In this document: positions 40,801 through 52,793 of the stretch, in pieces
Numbering within the stretch: the stretch's first letter is position 1
Layout: the number at the start of each line of letters is the position of its first letter
The notes under the pieces: model-generated
Seen by the model: the letters and a program-made list of their open reading frames with translations, nothing else
What the model was told of the DNA's origin: nothing
Database searches by the model: none
Assembly (NCBI RefSeq): GCF_004027225.2
Contig: NC_044279.2
Coordinates: 43,362,744 to 43,426,743, forward strand
Source of the DNA: Strigops habroptila
Taxonomy: Eukaryota > Chordata > Aves > Psittaciformes > Psittacidae
DNA length: 64,000 nt
Direction of reading: 5' to 3'
Made by a program: the position numbers and the translations under genes

Positions 40801-43220
40801 GACTCTCAAAGCAGCACTTGTGTGTAGTTTTGTTGCCTCTGCACCTGTGCAATGTCTTGGTGTCCTAGAAGTTTTTGACTTCAGACTATTTCTAGACTTC
40901 TGTGCCGATGCAAAATGCAGTAATCCTACTGAATACTGAGAAAAAAAAAAGTAGTATTTTATTTGCATTTACTTCCTTTGTTTTTTTGTTAACATACAGC
41001 CATAGAGTGGGAAGCTTAGTGCCTTCTCCAGTGCTGCTCTGAAGGTTGCTTCCAGGTTGGCTATAGAGAATAAGGGTATGTGACCTCCTGCCTGGGTCCC
41101 TGTCAGCTTTTGCTGAGGAAGGGCAGAGCAGTAAGTGTGTGCCTGGGGGAATCCCCTCGTGCCCTGGGCACTCAGGGTACGTGTGCTTTGTGGAACTGCA
41201 GGACGTGTCCTGGCTGTAAACAGGGCATGTGGTGGGTGAGGCTGGTCAGGAGACCTCTGGTCAGCTTCCTCACTGGAGTGTTTCTTGGGAATAAGGATAA
41301 GAGGAACCTTTGAAGAACTGGGAAAATGGATGTGTGTTGAATGAACTACACAAATTGTTGAAAGAAATCAAAGGCAGGTGTTACCAGCTGAACTGATTTC
41401 TGTCTCATTTTCTTTTTTTTAACTGGGTTTTAAGATCAGTACATCTTTTTGGAAGATGAAGGGAATCTTTTAGTGATGAAAATCAGCATTGCTGCATAAG
41501 CAGGCATGGGGTTTTTTTGGTTGTTTTTAGGAGTAGACTGTGTTTCTTTGTGGTTGCTGACGAGCCTTCATTTATAATCACACAGGAATAGGGGCTCATA
41601 AATGCTATGCAATGGAAAAGAGAAAAAAAAAAGAATAATTAATGTTGGAGATATGATATATACAAAGGAGGGAGCTTCCTGTACTTTTTTACTGTATAAT
41701 TTTGTGTAGAGCTTTTTATTACAAGACATGTTCTTAGTTCTTGACAATGCAGATTGTCAAAGACACTCAGCAGATACTGCCTCTCATCTTTATTCTGAAA
41801 CAAGGGTCTGTTAAAATCACTTGTAATTTTAGGCGAGAATTAGAATATCTATTTTGGCAGTGCTTTCAGCCAGAAGCAGCCACAGATCAGAAACAGTACT
41901 TGATGCTTCATTTTCCATGAAAAAACAAAATAAAAAAAAATTGAGAAGTATTGAATGAGAGAATACAGATCTTTCAAAAAGTGGAAGATAGCATTTGCAG
42001 CTGTCATATAGTCTAGTGTCTTATCCTTCCAAATGTCCAAAATCATTTACATCTAAGGGTTAGAAAAGTTTTTTTTTTTTTTGTACAATGAGCAATACCC
42101 AAAAATGGCTAGAAACATTTGTTGTCAGAAAGACATGGTAAATCGTCTTTATCTGTGCTACTGAATAAATGTTGCTGCATCACAACACTCAGATTTTACA
42201 ACACTTAGATCCTACTGATAATGCTTAGAATATAAGTGTTATTGGATTGTGATTATGGTTGTAGATAAACAAGTTTGTTGTGATGTGCTGAGATTCCAGA
42301 AAATCACTGACGTGTCGCACTGTCTTTATAAAACCCCAAGTTAGTCCGCTGGTACTTATTCATGTGATTTGCAGATAAGTAAACAGACTGCTTTATTATC
42401 TTTCCAGATACTAATTTTCTATAAAACTGTCAGAAATGCTTTCTGATGCTTGCTAAAAAGCATCTTTAAAGGATTTTTCCACTCCTCCTTTTCATCTTCT
42501 TTCTCTCCTGGTACAGTAATCTAAATGATGATCTTTGACTCCTCATTGATGGTGATAAATGCATAATTTTTCACCAATCGTCCTGAGCTTAACCATTGGC
42601 AAAACACTGCTTCTACAACACTTAAGTGATATCCTTGTGATCTCATGCAGTACTACTCTGTTTCATTTAATCTCATTGGGATTGATTTTTGAGTAAGCAG
42701 ATGGCTGCTGCTTCTCTGAGTCCGTAAGGAAATACCTTGCCAGGAATATTTTGTCCCATGACATTTACATTGGCTGTGGTTTGAGGGTTTGTAAGAGTAT
42801 ATTCAGCTTTTTTGTGATGTTCATCAGGAGGGTTTCATTGCTGATCCTCAGAATCATAAATGGAGGCCACAGTTCTGTTGCCGGATGCCTTTCAGAGCAA
42901 AATCTGTTTGGCTAACAGGATGCTGGTTCCATGAATGCCATTGTTTAGGCTGGTCAGGCAGTCTCCTTGGAAGCTTAATCCTCTATCTGTTTTGAAGATG
43001 TGTATGTATCTAGTGCAGCTAGTATGAACTGAAGAAAAAATAGCACAAAAAGGCATTCTGGATTTTTTTTTTTTTAAGCTTATCTTTTATCAGGCTGCTT
43101 TTGGTTAAATATTTTTGTATTGCAGTATCTTGGGTGTTACTGTATCGTGTTTTTGAGACAATAAAGGCCACCTGCATACTGTTCTTTATTAGCAGCCAGA
43201 AGGTCAAGGGAATCAGTGGC
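34874..43220 (+). other. TMTC2: TMTC2 intron 1, unique sequence
   Basis: No gene or young mobile element recognised. It contains a C21 run at 35141-35161 and otherwise ordinary AT-rich intron sequence. Confidence 0.6.
35141..35161 (+). repeat. Poly-C, 21 bases
   Basis: Twenty-one consecutive C residues preceded by GTCGTCGTCCGT. The C strand could form an i-motif and the complement is quadruplex-prone. The length may be affected by sequencing error. Confidence 0.85.
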
Positions 43221-43740
43221 TCCCCTCTACTCGGCACCTGGGAGCTTGCACCTGGGGAATTGTGTCCACTTTGGGGCTTCCCAGTGCAGGAGAAGGATTT
43301 ATGAAGAAGAGCAAGTCCAGCAGAGGAGTGTTGAGATGGTCTGGAGGCAAGAGCATAAGTGCGGGGGGAGGCTGAGGAAGCTGGGTTTGCTTAACTAGAA
43401 GATCAGAGGACCAAGGGTGATCTGATTACTGACTTCAGTTATCTAAAGGAGGTGTTTAGAGGAGATGGATCTTCTTGGAGGTTTGTAGTGAAAACGGAAG
43501 ACAAGTCTTGCAGTGGGGAAATTCTGATTAGGTAAAAGGTAAAAAAAAGTCCACAGTGAGAGTGATTGATCATGGGAAGAGAGTTTCCCAGGTTTCTCTG
43601 TTCTTGGAGCCTTTAATAACTGTGTGATCAAGGTACGGAGCAAACTCGTTTTTCTTTGAAATTATTCCTGCCTAATGCAGGGGCTTGAACAAGATGACCT
43701 CCAAGGTCATCTTCCAACCTAGAATACTTGATGATTTGAT
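43221..43740 (+). mobile_element. Old, diverged CR1 LINE fragment (3' half of ORF2 and 3' UTR)
   Basis: The order of motifs matches the end of CR1 ORF2 and its tail. These are a CTCTACTCGG-like start, then GTGTCCACTTTGGGGC, then GAGGCTGAGGAAGCTGGG, a TTATCTAAAGGAGGT-like segment, and finally AAGATGACCTCC with CTTCCAACCTAGAAT near 43691-43725. It has many substitutions and indels relative to the young copies 1 kb downstream, and no open frame. It is a much older insertion than its neighbours, in sense orientation to TMTC2. Confidence 0.8.
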
Positions 43741-44610
43741 CAATATCTATATGAATGATGGAATATATTTTTTTTTTTTTTTGAGTTCCAGTTGCTTTGC
43801 ACATACTGAATAGCTAAGAAAAATTAAATTTATAAGACTTTTTCTCTAAAGTCTACTTACCAAAGGAGGTATTTGTAGTGAAGGAAGTAGGTCTAATTGA
43901 TTTTGCTTACCCATGTCCCTCCAGATTTGTTCGTGGAACTAGAAGAGATCACACTTTCATTTTACTGATGGACTGGAAAATAAGCTCTCCTGTTCCTGCA
44001 ACTCCCTGTGGGTTCATCAGTTTTGAATAAATTAGTAACTGAATGGAGTTATTTGCATGAACCAAGATAAAAAAAAATATATGGCCTTGCTATATTCACA
44101 GAACATGCTATAGCTGTCAAAGCTGGTTTATCTCTTTAACGAAGTACACGTGCTTAGACAGACAAACATATTGTGTGGGTTTTTTAAGAGCAGACTATAA
44201 AGTTTGCACTCTTGCATCATCACGCAGAGAATGTTGTTTTAGAGAGTGTTAGTACATTTTTGCATGCATAAAAATTCATCTGTCTTGGTCTTCTCTCTTT
44301 GCCAGGCAGACCAGGTGCATTATGTATGTAGAAGTATAAAGAATATGTATTAGGAATAAAAAGGGTGAAAAGTACTCTCTAGAGGAAAAGGAGCTTAAAA
44401 AGACATGAATTCTGAACTTTTCTAGCAGCTAGTATAGCCAGACCTTTAAACTATTTAACTTCGGCTGTGTTGCTGGATTTTATTATTATATATTCTATTT
44501 CTTTGTGTAGTTCTTTGCTTTTGGATTGAATGTTTGCTGAGATTGAGGCAAACTTTTAAATGGGTGCCACGTGTAAAGTTGTGCCTCAGCAACACAACCA
44601 TTTTGTTTTT
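43741..44610 (+). other. TMTC2: Intron sequence between CR1 elements
   Basis: AT-rich DNA with an oligo-T run near 43769. No gene seen. Confidence 0.6.
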
Positions 44611-44635
44611 CATAGAATCATAGAATCATAGAATC
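44611..44635 (-). repeat. CR1 3'-terminal octamer microsatellite
   Basis: On the minus strand the element ends in three ATTCTATG/ATTCTATGA-like units. CR1 reverse transcriptase recognises this 3' end during target-primed reverse transcription; it replaces the poly-A tail found in L1 elements. The + strand copy at 54540-54552 carries a shorter version. Confidence 0.9.
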
Positions 44636-44704
44636 GTAAGGGTTGGAAAGGACCTTAAGATCATCTAGTTCCAACCCCCCTGCCATGGGCAGGGACACCT
44701 TGCC

Positions 44705-47611
44705 CTAAACCATGTGGCTCAAGGCTCTGTCCAACCTGGCCTTGAACACTGCCAGGGATGAAGCATCCACAACCTCCCTGGGCAACCCATTCCAGTGCTT
44801 CACCACCCTCACTGTAAAGAACTTCTTCCTTATATCTAATCTAAACTTCCTCTGTTTAAGTTTGAACCCATTACCCCTTGTCCTACCACTACAGTCCCTA
44901 AGGAAGAGTCCCTCCCCAGCATCCTTGTAGACCCCCTTCAGATACTGGAAGGCTGCTATGAGGTCACCACGCAGCCTTCTCTTCTCCAGGCTGAATAGCC
45001 CCAACTTCCTCAGCCTGTCTTCATATGGGAGGTGCTCCAGCCCTCTTATCATCCTCGTGGCCCTCCTCTGGACTCGCTCCAACAGCTCCATGTCCTTTTT
45101 ATGTTGAGGACACCAGAACTGTACGCAGTACTCCAAGTGGGGTCTCACAAGAGCAGAGTAGAGGGGCAGGATCACCTCCTTCGACCTGCTGGTCACGCTT
45201 CTTTTGATGCAGCCCAGGATATGGTTGGCTTTCTGGGCTGCAAGTGCACACTGCCGGCTCATGTTAAGCTTTTCGTCAACCAACACCCCCAAGTCCTTTT
45301 CTGAAGGGCTGCTCTGAATCTCTTCTCTGCCCAGCCTGTAGCAGTGCCTGGGGTTGCCCCGACCCAGGTGTAGGACCTTGCACTTGGCTTGGTTAAACTT
45401 CATAAGGTTGGCATCGGCCCACCTCACAAGCGTGTCAAGGTCCCTCTGGATGGCATCCCTTCCCTCCAGCGTATCAACCGAACCACACAGCTTGGTGTCA
45501 TCGGCAAACTTGCTGAGGGCGCACTCAATCCCACTGTCCATGTCACCGACAAAGATGTTGAACAGGACCGGTCCCAACACCGATCCCTGAGGGACACCAC
45601 TCGTTACAGGTTTCCAACTGGACATCGAGCCATTTACCACAACTCTTTGCGTGCGGCCATCGAGCCAGTTTTTTATCCACCGAGTGGTCCATCTATCAAA
45701 TTGATGTCTCTCCAATTTAGAGACAAGGATGTCATGTGGGACAGTGTCGAAAGCTTTGCACAAGTCCAGGTAGATGACATCGACTGCTCTGCCGCTGTCC
45801 ATCAGTTCCGTGGCTCCATCATAGAAGGCCACCAAATTGGTCAGGCAGGATTTCCCCTTAGTGAAGCCATGTTGGCTGTCACCAACCACCTCGTTGTTTT
45901 TCATGTGCCTTAGCATGTTTTCCAGGAGAAACTGTTCCAAGATTTTGCCAGGCACAGAGGTGAGACTGACTGGTCTCTAGTTCCCCGGGTCTTCCACCTT
46001 CCCCTTCTTGAAAATGGGGGTTATATTACCCTTCTTCCAGTCATTGGGAACTTCACCTGACTGCCAGGATTTTTCGAATATGATGGACAGTGGCTTAGCA
46101 ACTTCATTCGCCAGCTCCTTCAGGACCCGTGGATGGATTTCATCAGGTCCCATGGACTTGTGCACGTTCAGGTTCTTAAGATGGTCTCGAACCTGATCCT
46201 CTCCTACAGTGGGCCTAAGGTCTTCGTTCTCACAGTCCCTGCATTTGCTTTCCAAGACTTGGGTTGTGTGGTCAGAGCATTTGCTGGTGAAGACTGAGGC
46301 AAAGAAGTCATTAAGAACCTCAGCCTTCTCCAAATCCATGGTAGCCAGTTCTCCTGATAGCTTCTGGAGAGGGCCTACATTGTCCCTAGTCTGTCTTTTA
46401 TTTGCTACGTATCTATAGAATCCTTTCCTGTTATCTTTTACATCCCTTGCCAAACTTAATTCTAGCTGGGCCTTAGCTTTCCTAACCTGGTCCCTAGCTT
46501 CTCGGGCAATGCTCCTACATTCTTCCCAGGCCGCCTGTCCTCGCTTCCACCTTCTATAAGCTTCTTTTTTCCCTCTAAGTTTCCTCAGCAGCTCCTTGTC
46601 CATCCATGGAGGTCTCCTGGCCCTCCTGCTGCACTTTCTTCTAGTCGGGATGCAACACTCTTGAGCACGTAGCAGGTGATCCTTGAATATCAGCCAGCAG
46701 TCTTGGGCCCCCCTGCCCTCTAGGACTGTATCCCATGAAACCTTACTAAGGAGGTTCCTGAAGAGGTCAAAGTCTGCTTTCTTGAAGTCCAGGGCAGTGA
46801 GCTTGCTGCATGCTCTTCTCACCGTCCTGAGGATCTCAAACTCAACCATCTCGTGATCACTAGAGCCAAGGCTGCCCTGGAGCGTTACATTTCCAACCAG
46901 TCCCTCCCTGTTGGTGAGCACAAGGTCCAGCATGGCACCTCTCCTCGTCGGCTCCTCTACTGCTTGAAAGAGGAAGTTGTCTTCCACACAATTAAGGAAC
47001 CTCCTGGATTGCTTGTGCCGGGCCGTACCGTCCCTCCAACAGATGTCAGGATGGTTGAAGTCCCCCATGAGGACCAGGGCCTGCGAGCGTGAGGCTGCTC
47101 CTATCTGTCTGTAGAGCGCTTCATCCACAGAGTCCTCTTGATCAGGCGGCCTGTAACAGATCCCCACCGTAATGTCCCCCGTTGCTGTTTTCCCTTTGAT
47201 CCTGACCCACAAACACTCTGTTACCTCATCACCCGTCCCCAGACAGAGTTCCATACTCTCTAGCCTATCACTGACATAGTTAGCAACGCCCCCTCCCCGT
47301 CTGCCTGGCCTGTCTTTTCTAAACAGCCTGTAACCTTCCATTCCGACATTCCAGTCATAGGAGCCATCCCACCATGTTTCTGTGATACCAATGACATCAT
47401 ATTCCCGTAACCTTGCACACATCTCTAATTCCTCTTGCTTGTTCCCCATACTACGGGCGTTTGTATAGAGGCACCTTAGCCGAGCTCCAAATGAAGCCGA
47501 CTCAATGGCTGGGGCAGCTGGAACATCTCTACATCTCTCCAAGCACTTATTACAGGTGCTGGCAACTGACCAGGAATGTTGGGATGGATCAATGCTCCCC
47601 TCCCCCAACAC
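44705..47611 (-). CDS. CR1 ORF2 (APE endonuclease and reverse transcriptase), split by one in-frame TAG
   Basis: The frame has 968 codons apart from one TAG (codon 545). The APE-type endonuclease is at about 45-260, with Asn51 in YTNARS, Glu77 in TETWWD, GDFNHPD at 182-188 and Asp251-His252 in SSDHEMV, all in place. The reverse transcriptase runs from about 525: DLCKAFDT near 615-623, [10 protein letters not shown] from 672 and the catalytic FADD at 702-705, all intact. It nicks target DNA and copies element RNA by target-primed reverse transcription. There is no AUG upstream of the endonuclease catalytic Asn: the frame opens at GTG 47611 just after the ORF1 stop, and the first Met is residue 55. 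The TAG separates the endonuclease half from the RT core. Confidence 0.9.
45977..45979 (-). other. In-frame amber stop in CR1 ORF2 (copy 1)
   Basis: On the minus strand the frame reads GGG AAC TAG AGA CCA GTC, where related CR1 elements have a tyrosine in the GNYRPVSL motif. The same TAG occurs at 53195-53197 in copy 2. Confidence 0.95.
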
Positions 47612-47613
47612 AT

Positions 47614-48690
47614 CTAGTTTAAAGCTTTCCTGACCAGCCTGGCAAGCCTCCTACCAAAACAGCTCTTCCCCTTCTTTGTCAGACCAGCTCCACCAGCCTC
47701 CAGTAGATCTGGCCTCCCAAATGGAGCCCCATGTTCTAAATAGCCAAACCCCTGACTATGGCACCAGCTTTCTAACCATTTATTAACCTGCCAGACACGC
47801 CTAGCTTTTTTAAGGTCCTCCCCTTTGCCCTGGAGAATCGATGAAAAAACTATCTGAGCTCCAGAGCCCTTAACCACCTCTCCCAGGGCTCTGTAGTCCT
47901 TCTTAATGTCCTCCAGGCAACTGCTGTCTATATCTCTAGCACCCACATGGACGACTAGAAGGGGGTAATAGTCAGCAGGACTTACTAGAGCAGGCAGCCT
48001 CTCAGCAACATCCCTGATCCGAGCCCCCGGCAGGCAACACACCTCCCTCGAGACTGGATCAGGCCGGCAGATGAGCGCCTCTGTGCCTTTCAAAGTAGAG
48101 TCCCCTACTACTATGACCCTCCTCTTTTTCCTGGAGGCACCAGTAGTGATCCTCTTTACTGGTGCATCAGCAGGGTGCTCATTAGGTGTGGTGGGTGCTT
48201 TCTCATTAGCCTCCTGCAGAACCGCGAAGCGGTTCTGGGTGGGGACATCAGATTTAGGAGGAAGCTCCTTGTCGTTAATTGTCCTCTTCCTCCTTTTTTT
48301 GTTCGTTTTTCCCGTGACTAATTCCCAGCTTCCTGGGTTGCTGCCCTCCTTCTTTCCTATACGAGCAATGCTGGACGTTTGCAGCCCCTGCGCAGTTTGA
48401 GCCTGGAGCAAGCAGCCCAGCTTCCTCTCAGCTTCCCTGGCATCTTTTAGCTCTCCAACAGCCTCCCGCAGCTCAGCCACCTGCTGCAGGAGGACCTCCA
48501 CCAGAGCGCACCGAGTGCAGCCCTGTCCATCGCGCACCCCCGCCTCACGAGACCAGTCGAGGCACTTCCTACACTCCGAGGTCTGCGCCGCAGCCTCCCC
48601 TCTCATCGGCTCTGTCTGGGTGCCTACGCTGGCCACCGCAGGGGCAGAGCTCCCAGAGCGGGCCCTGGTCCTGAGGCGCGTGCTCACCAT
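47614..48690 (-). CDS. CR1 ORF1 protein (zinc-knuckle, coiled coil, SGNH-esterase-like)
   Basis: 358 residues from an ATG at 48690; an in-frame GTG at 48738 would add 16. Cys40, Cys43, Cys58 and Cys61 form a CxxC-x14-CxxC metal-binding arrangement, followed by a Leu/Glu-rich coiled coil (about 62-92) and a basic patch KKRRKR (131-136). From about residue 191 there is an SGNH/GDSL esterase-like domain: VIVVGDST with the nucleophile Ser198, then [10 protein letters not shown], then [11 protein letters not shown]1 proteins bind element RNA and form the retrotransposition particle. Here the GxND block reads GARD. The Asp-x-x-His block before the final GKS is replaced by a Gly/Ala stretch (333-336), so the esterase should be inactive. 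The frame is complete and ends with TAG immediately before ORF2. Confidence 0.9.
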   Translation of the reverse strand: MVSTRLRTRARSGSSAPAVASVGTQTEPMRGEAAAQTSECRKCLDWSREAGVRDGQGCTRCALVEVLLQQVAELREAVGELKDAREAERKLGCLLQAQTAQGLQTSSIARIGKKEGSNPGSWELVTGKTNKKRRKRTINDKELPPKSDVPTQNRFAVLQEANEKAPTTPNEHPADAPVKRITTGASRKKRRVIVVGDSTLKGTEALICRPDPVSREVCCLPGARIRDVAERLPALVSPADYYPLLVVHVGARDIDSSCLEDIKKDYRALGEVVKGSGAQIVFSSILQGKGEDLKKARRVWQVNKWLESWCHSQGFGYLEHGAPFGRPDLLEAGGAGLTKKGKSCFGRRLARLVRKALN

Positions 48691-49636
48691 CCCGCTCGCT
48701 GCCCGCTCGCCCTGCCTGCGCCAACTGCCGTGCCACACCCTGTTTGCCCGCCCTGTTCGCCGCGCTCCTGGTCGCTCGCGCTCCCTGGGATGACTGTTGA
48801 CTGTGAACTAAATGTAGGGAAACAAAACTGGGAATTGTCCTTGATCAGCACTTGTTCAGCAGTACATCACCTTTGAAAACTGCTAGAGCTGATCATCAGC
48901 TCAACTGCTTGTAACTGGGATTGATTTCATTTGTCCCAAATATTACCTTTTTACAGAACTCCCTGGCAAGACTACAAAATATTAAGGAAAGAAGTGGGAC
49001 TTTTTTGGGGGTCTGTGGAGAGGAGGGAGGGATAGAACTGGAGGAAAAAAAATGCTCATGCATTATTTTAGTATCGCCTCTACTCCCCAATATTCTCTTT
49101 GTCTCTTACCTGACAACCCTGTTGGTCTCTCTGACTGACCCAAACCTGTGCTTATGTCCTTTCAGTTCCATCTTCCACCTTCTTTATACTTCTCCTGGGT
49201 CTGAATCATTCTTTTTCTCTGAAATGCTGATCAGAGACTATATACATAGCTCAAACTATTGCTCAAAACATCCTTTCCTTATTACATGCAATTTCCACGA
49301 GTGGTGGGAATAAGGAGGCATGTATGGTGAGAAATAGTTCCTCAGAAGCAAGTGTTCACTGGCTTTTGTTTCCTCCATATTCCCTTTGCACCTTGTGTTC
49401 TTCAGTGGCTGAATCTGGGGGAGCTGGTGCAAACAGCACTCCTCACTGTGCTAGCTTTTACATGGACTATTAGATACGCCTTTAAAGCATCAGTGTGTAC
49501 TTGGAAATGTAATGATAGAATCACTCCTGTCTTGACACGGATAGAGAACACTGGTCAATATTGTAAAGCCTCATCTCATTTCTTGCTAGTCAAACTGTTG
49601 CCATATATACTCTTCAGCTATAGCACTTTATTGGGG

Positions 49637-49696
49637 AAAAAAACCCCAACCCCCCCAAAAACCAACAAACCAAAACCTCAAACAAATACCACCAAG
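49637..49696 (+). repeat. A/C-only low-complexity tract
   Basis: Alternating A and C runs (AAAACCCCAACCCCCC, AAACCAACAAACC) with almost no G or T. It is of the same type as 34776-34873 and 62557-62606. Confidence 0.8.
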
Positions 49697-51545
49697 CCTT
49701 CTAGAAACCCCAAGCAAAAGCCTGACACCAAACCTCTGAGTAGTCATATTGTGCATGTCCTGAGGGTTCACATGTCTGTTGAGAAGAGTGTATAGGAAAG
49801 GGGGTTTGGCTATATGTTGATGCATGTGGTCACGCTCCTCCCAGCTATGCCTGTATATTGTGGGCTGTTTTCAGCAGCACATTTTGCCCGCTGGTCCTGC
49901 TCAGTGAGGACAGGCCAGTCATTTCCCACCGAATTGCTCTAACAAGATCTCACATAGTGTTTCTTTTGTCTCAGACAATCTGTCCTTTCTATTTCTTCTT
50001 AATATAATTAGGAATGGAGTTCTGTTTTGTTTTATCTGCTTTTGAAATGCATTAATGCTACTATTTTATTTTTCTTGTGGAGAAAATTGAAACTGCATTT
50101 CCAGGGGCAGATCAGACCACAAGCTTAGAAGCAGTGCAATTTAGGGTTTAAAGCATATAACCAATTTAATGCATTAGTAATAGCTGTATTTTTCCAGTAT
50201 ATAGCTTCATAGCAGAATGGGAATTAGCACAACTACAATTACATATTTCAGATGCTTCAATGTATGTCTTTTACAAGTGAAATCAAGTAGATGCTATTCT
50301 GTAGCAAGAAATGGTTGAGGCAGAAACAGGGTAGATATTGGCCTTTTCAGGTGTCTGTGGGGTTGAAGTTAAATTCGTTGGCCTTGATTCTGGCTTTAGG
50401 GGTCAGCTTTGGTGCTGTGAGATTTGTCTCTAGCTCCACCGTTAGTCCCTTTCTGTATGCAGTGGTGATGGGAGTGGGGATAATGCTATAGCTGAAGGTC
50501 AGCTGAGAAAGGTGCAATCTGCTGGAAATGTTAGCTTATTCGAAAAGCATTTTTATCCCATAATGGCTAAAATGATGGCACCAGATGCAGAGTAGTGGTT
50601 TTGAGATGATTTGTATTGATCATCTTTGCTGGTCTCCTATTTTACCGCCTAATAAGTACTGCTGAGCTTTTTGTCCTAAGCTGATAATAATATACAAGGA
50701 TTTTCAATAGCTTTCATTATAATCATTTTGAATTCGCATATTAACACACGCACACATCATAATTACCCTGTTCTTTGTGGCTGTTTGCTGTATGTACAAG
50801 GCAAGAGGAAATAAAAAAAATCTGGATTTTTCATTTTGGTCTGTAAGTCTGGACAATAGCCTTGATGCAGTAGCATATAATAATTTGAAAGGGCTATAGA
50901 CAACAGTTTTAGAAACTTAACAGGTTTTTTCCTTATTATTAACCTTTTCATCTCTTTGATCCCTTAAGCTGTGGACTATGTAACCTTGGATTAGTAGAAA
51001 CAAGAAATGCTGTGCATCATCTAATGATGTATTTCTTCTGGCTACATCAAAGAAGGCTAGATAAGATCTGTTGTAGGAAGTCTTCGTTGTCTGCAGGAGT
51101 GAAGGTTGTAGCCAAGGATACTGTGACTTCCTTTTGCAGAGAAGGGTAAAACTGAAATGGACTGCCATGCTGGTTTATCATAAACAGCTTAGTGAAACCT
51201 TGAACATATTTGAAATGTTGACAGTACAAGAGCAGATCTTAAGCAAAACTTCCTTTCCTACATGCTGACATTGGAAACAGTAGTAAGAAGTTTCTGAGTG
51301 TTGACACAACTTGTAGCTAATTTTAGGTTATTGAGAAGCTAGGTTTAGTTCACTTGTTCTTGATACTGTCGTGTTCAGAATTCTCCCCAAGAAAAGGTGG
51401 TGAACAGTATTTTTGTCTTCCATCTGAAACTGAAATAGTGGTAATGTTACTTTTCAATATGTGTTGCTGTTGTTTAGCCCTGAGGTTAAATAGGTTTCAT
51501 TATATCCTGTAATATAAATGGATGGCAAATTTGGCTTCATTCCAG

Positions 51546-51575
51546 CCTCATCTGTAAAATGGGAGTAATGTTTTC
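51546..51575 (+). mobile_element. Ancient MIR-like SINE fragment
   Basis: CCTCATCTGTAAAATGGGAGT is nearly identical to the conserved segment of MIR elements. Flanking sequence on both sides is too diverged for me to set ends. MIR is a tRNA-derived SINE shared by amniotes, so a relic in a bird intron is plausible. Confidence 0.5.
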
Positions 51576-52123
51576 ATTCTTCGGAGATGGTGCAAAACTG
51601 TCAAAATAAGTTCAAAGATGCAGTCAGAGTGAGTCTTCTTTAACCATATATAGAGCTCTTCATCTTTAAATAAAACTGCTTCCTCTCTTGAAAGCTTAAA
51701 ACCGATTACATGTTCTGCTGTAACCTTGCAGAACAGGAGTGTGTAGCCATTGTGCAGAAACATTTGGGATGTAATGAATTACTTACAAATAGTATGCACA
51801 GGGGCAGAAAGGCCAGTCGCTTTTTATGTAGAATTTCCAAGGTGCTTGTAGCTGACTGGAGTTATTGTGTGTAGGTACAGCACAGGCAATAGCTGGCTGT
51901 GATGTCAGGCTGCATTTTCTATCCTCTGTTTATAGCTCTTTCCTCCTACCCCTGGCAGAGGGAAAAGTGACAATTACATTGAGCAGACGTCCTGGGGCTT
52001 CATGCAGCATGACAAACTGCCCCACAGAGCAATGCTTCCTCTTTGACATTTTGTATCAGTCATACACTGGCCAATGATATTGGGTGCAACAAATCTATGG
52101 TGGTGTTCACATTTAATTGATGG

Positions 52124-52199
52124 CTCTTAAGAAACCTGTGCAAAAGTGCATTTTTCAGCTACTCTTAAGAAACCTGTGCAAATGTGCATTTTTCAGCTA
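52124..52199 (+). repeat. 38-bp tandem duplication, two units
   Basis: Units at 52124-52161 and 52162-52199 differ at one base (CAAAAG versus CAAATG). The near-identity suggests a recent event. The unit includes TTAAGAAACCTGTGCAAA and TGCATTTTTCAGC. Confidence 0.9.
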
Positions 52200-52785
52200 T
52201 AGTGAATATATTCACAGCTCTAAGTGCTGTGAATGATTCCAGAGATGTTGCCTCACTTAGGAGGGGGCTTGGTGAAATACAAAGGAAATACCAAGGTGAT
52301 AAAATAATTAATGATGGCCAATGGAATTGATGATTTTTGAGTATTTTCCATGATTATAACTGAATGTAACAGGTATTTTCTTTCTCTTATAAAAGACTGT
52401 GTAGGGTTGTAATGAGTAGCAATGAGATGATGTTATTAATGTTAAGCTTCCTGTACATAAGGTTGTTTGACAGCTGGGCTGGCCTGAATCAGCATTTTCC
52501 TTCAATCTCTCAAAGTGTCCTAAAGGGACTCTGCTTCTCTCCGCCCTCCTTCCATTCCCAATGACTAAGTGTCTTATCAGAGATCAGTCTTTGCATCTAT
52601 TATGAAGAAAAATAACCAGTGTGGGAAGGAAGTGAGTTTCCTATAGCTGGGCCTTAGGATAGGAAGAGACCAGAATAACTTTTAGATGAGAGAGGTATCC
52701 TTCAGGATGTAGAGGAGGGAGGAAAAATTGACTCAGAAAAATTCAATCATGCAGCCTGGAATTTTTGTAATAAATATTTCCAGAG

Positions 52786-52793
52786 TAACGGTA
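52786..52793 (+). repeat. Target-site duplication, 5' copy, of CR1 copy 2
   Basis: TAACGGTA directly precedes the first CR1-matching base (the junction is ambiguous by one or two bases) and is repeated exactly at the 3' end. Confidence 0.8.

Larger units (their letters stand above)
44611..48790 (-). mobile_element. CR1 LINE, nearly full length (copy 1)
   Basis: A minus-strand chicken-repeat-1 non-LTR retrotransposon of about 4.2 kb. In element order it has a short GC-rich 5' leader (48790-48691), ORF1, ORF2 directly after it, a 3' UTR of about 94 bases, and a 3' end of repeated ATTCTATG-type octamers (44611-44635). Both frames are almost undamaged, so the insertion is young. The 5' boundary is judged from the drop in GC content and is approximate. 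I found no clear target-site duplication. It is antisense to TMTC2. Confidence 0.95.
48791..52785 (+). other. TMTC2: Intron sequence between the two young CR1 copies
   Basis: No gene seen. It contains an A/C-only tract (49637-49696), a MIR-like fragment (about 51546) and a 38-bp tandem duplication (52124-52199). It forms most of the 6.4-kb loop between the inverted CR1 arms. Confidence 0.6.

Noticed and set aside
45389..45913. 174-codon + strand open frame and similar frames across the CR1 copies
   Set aside because: They are antisense shadows of CR1 ORF2.
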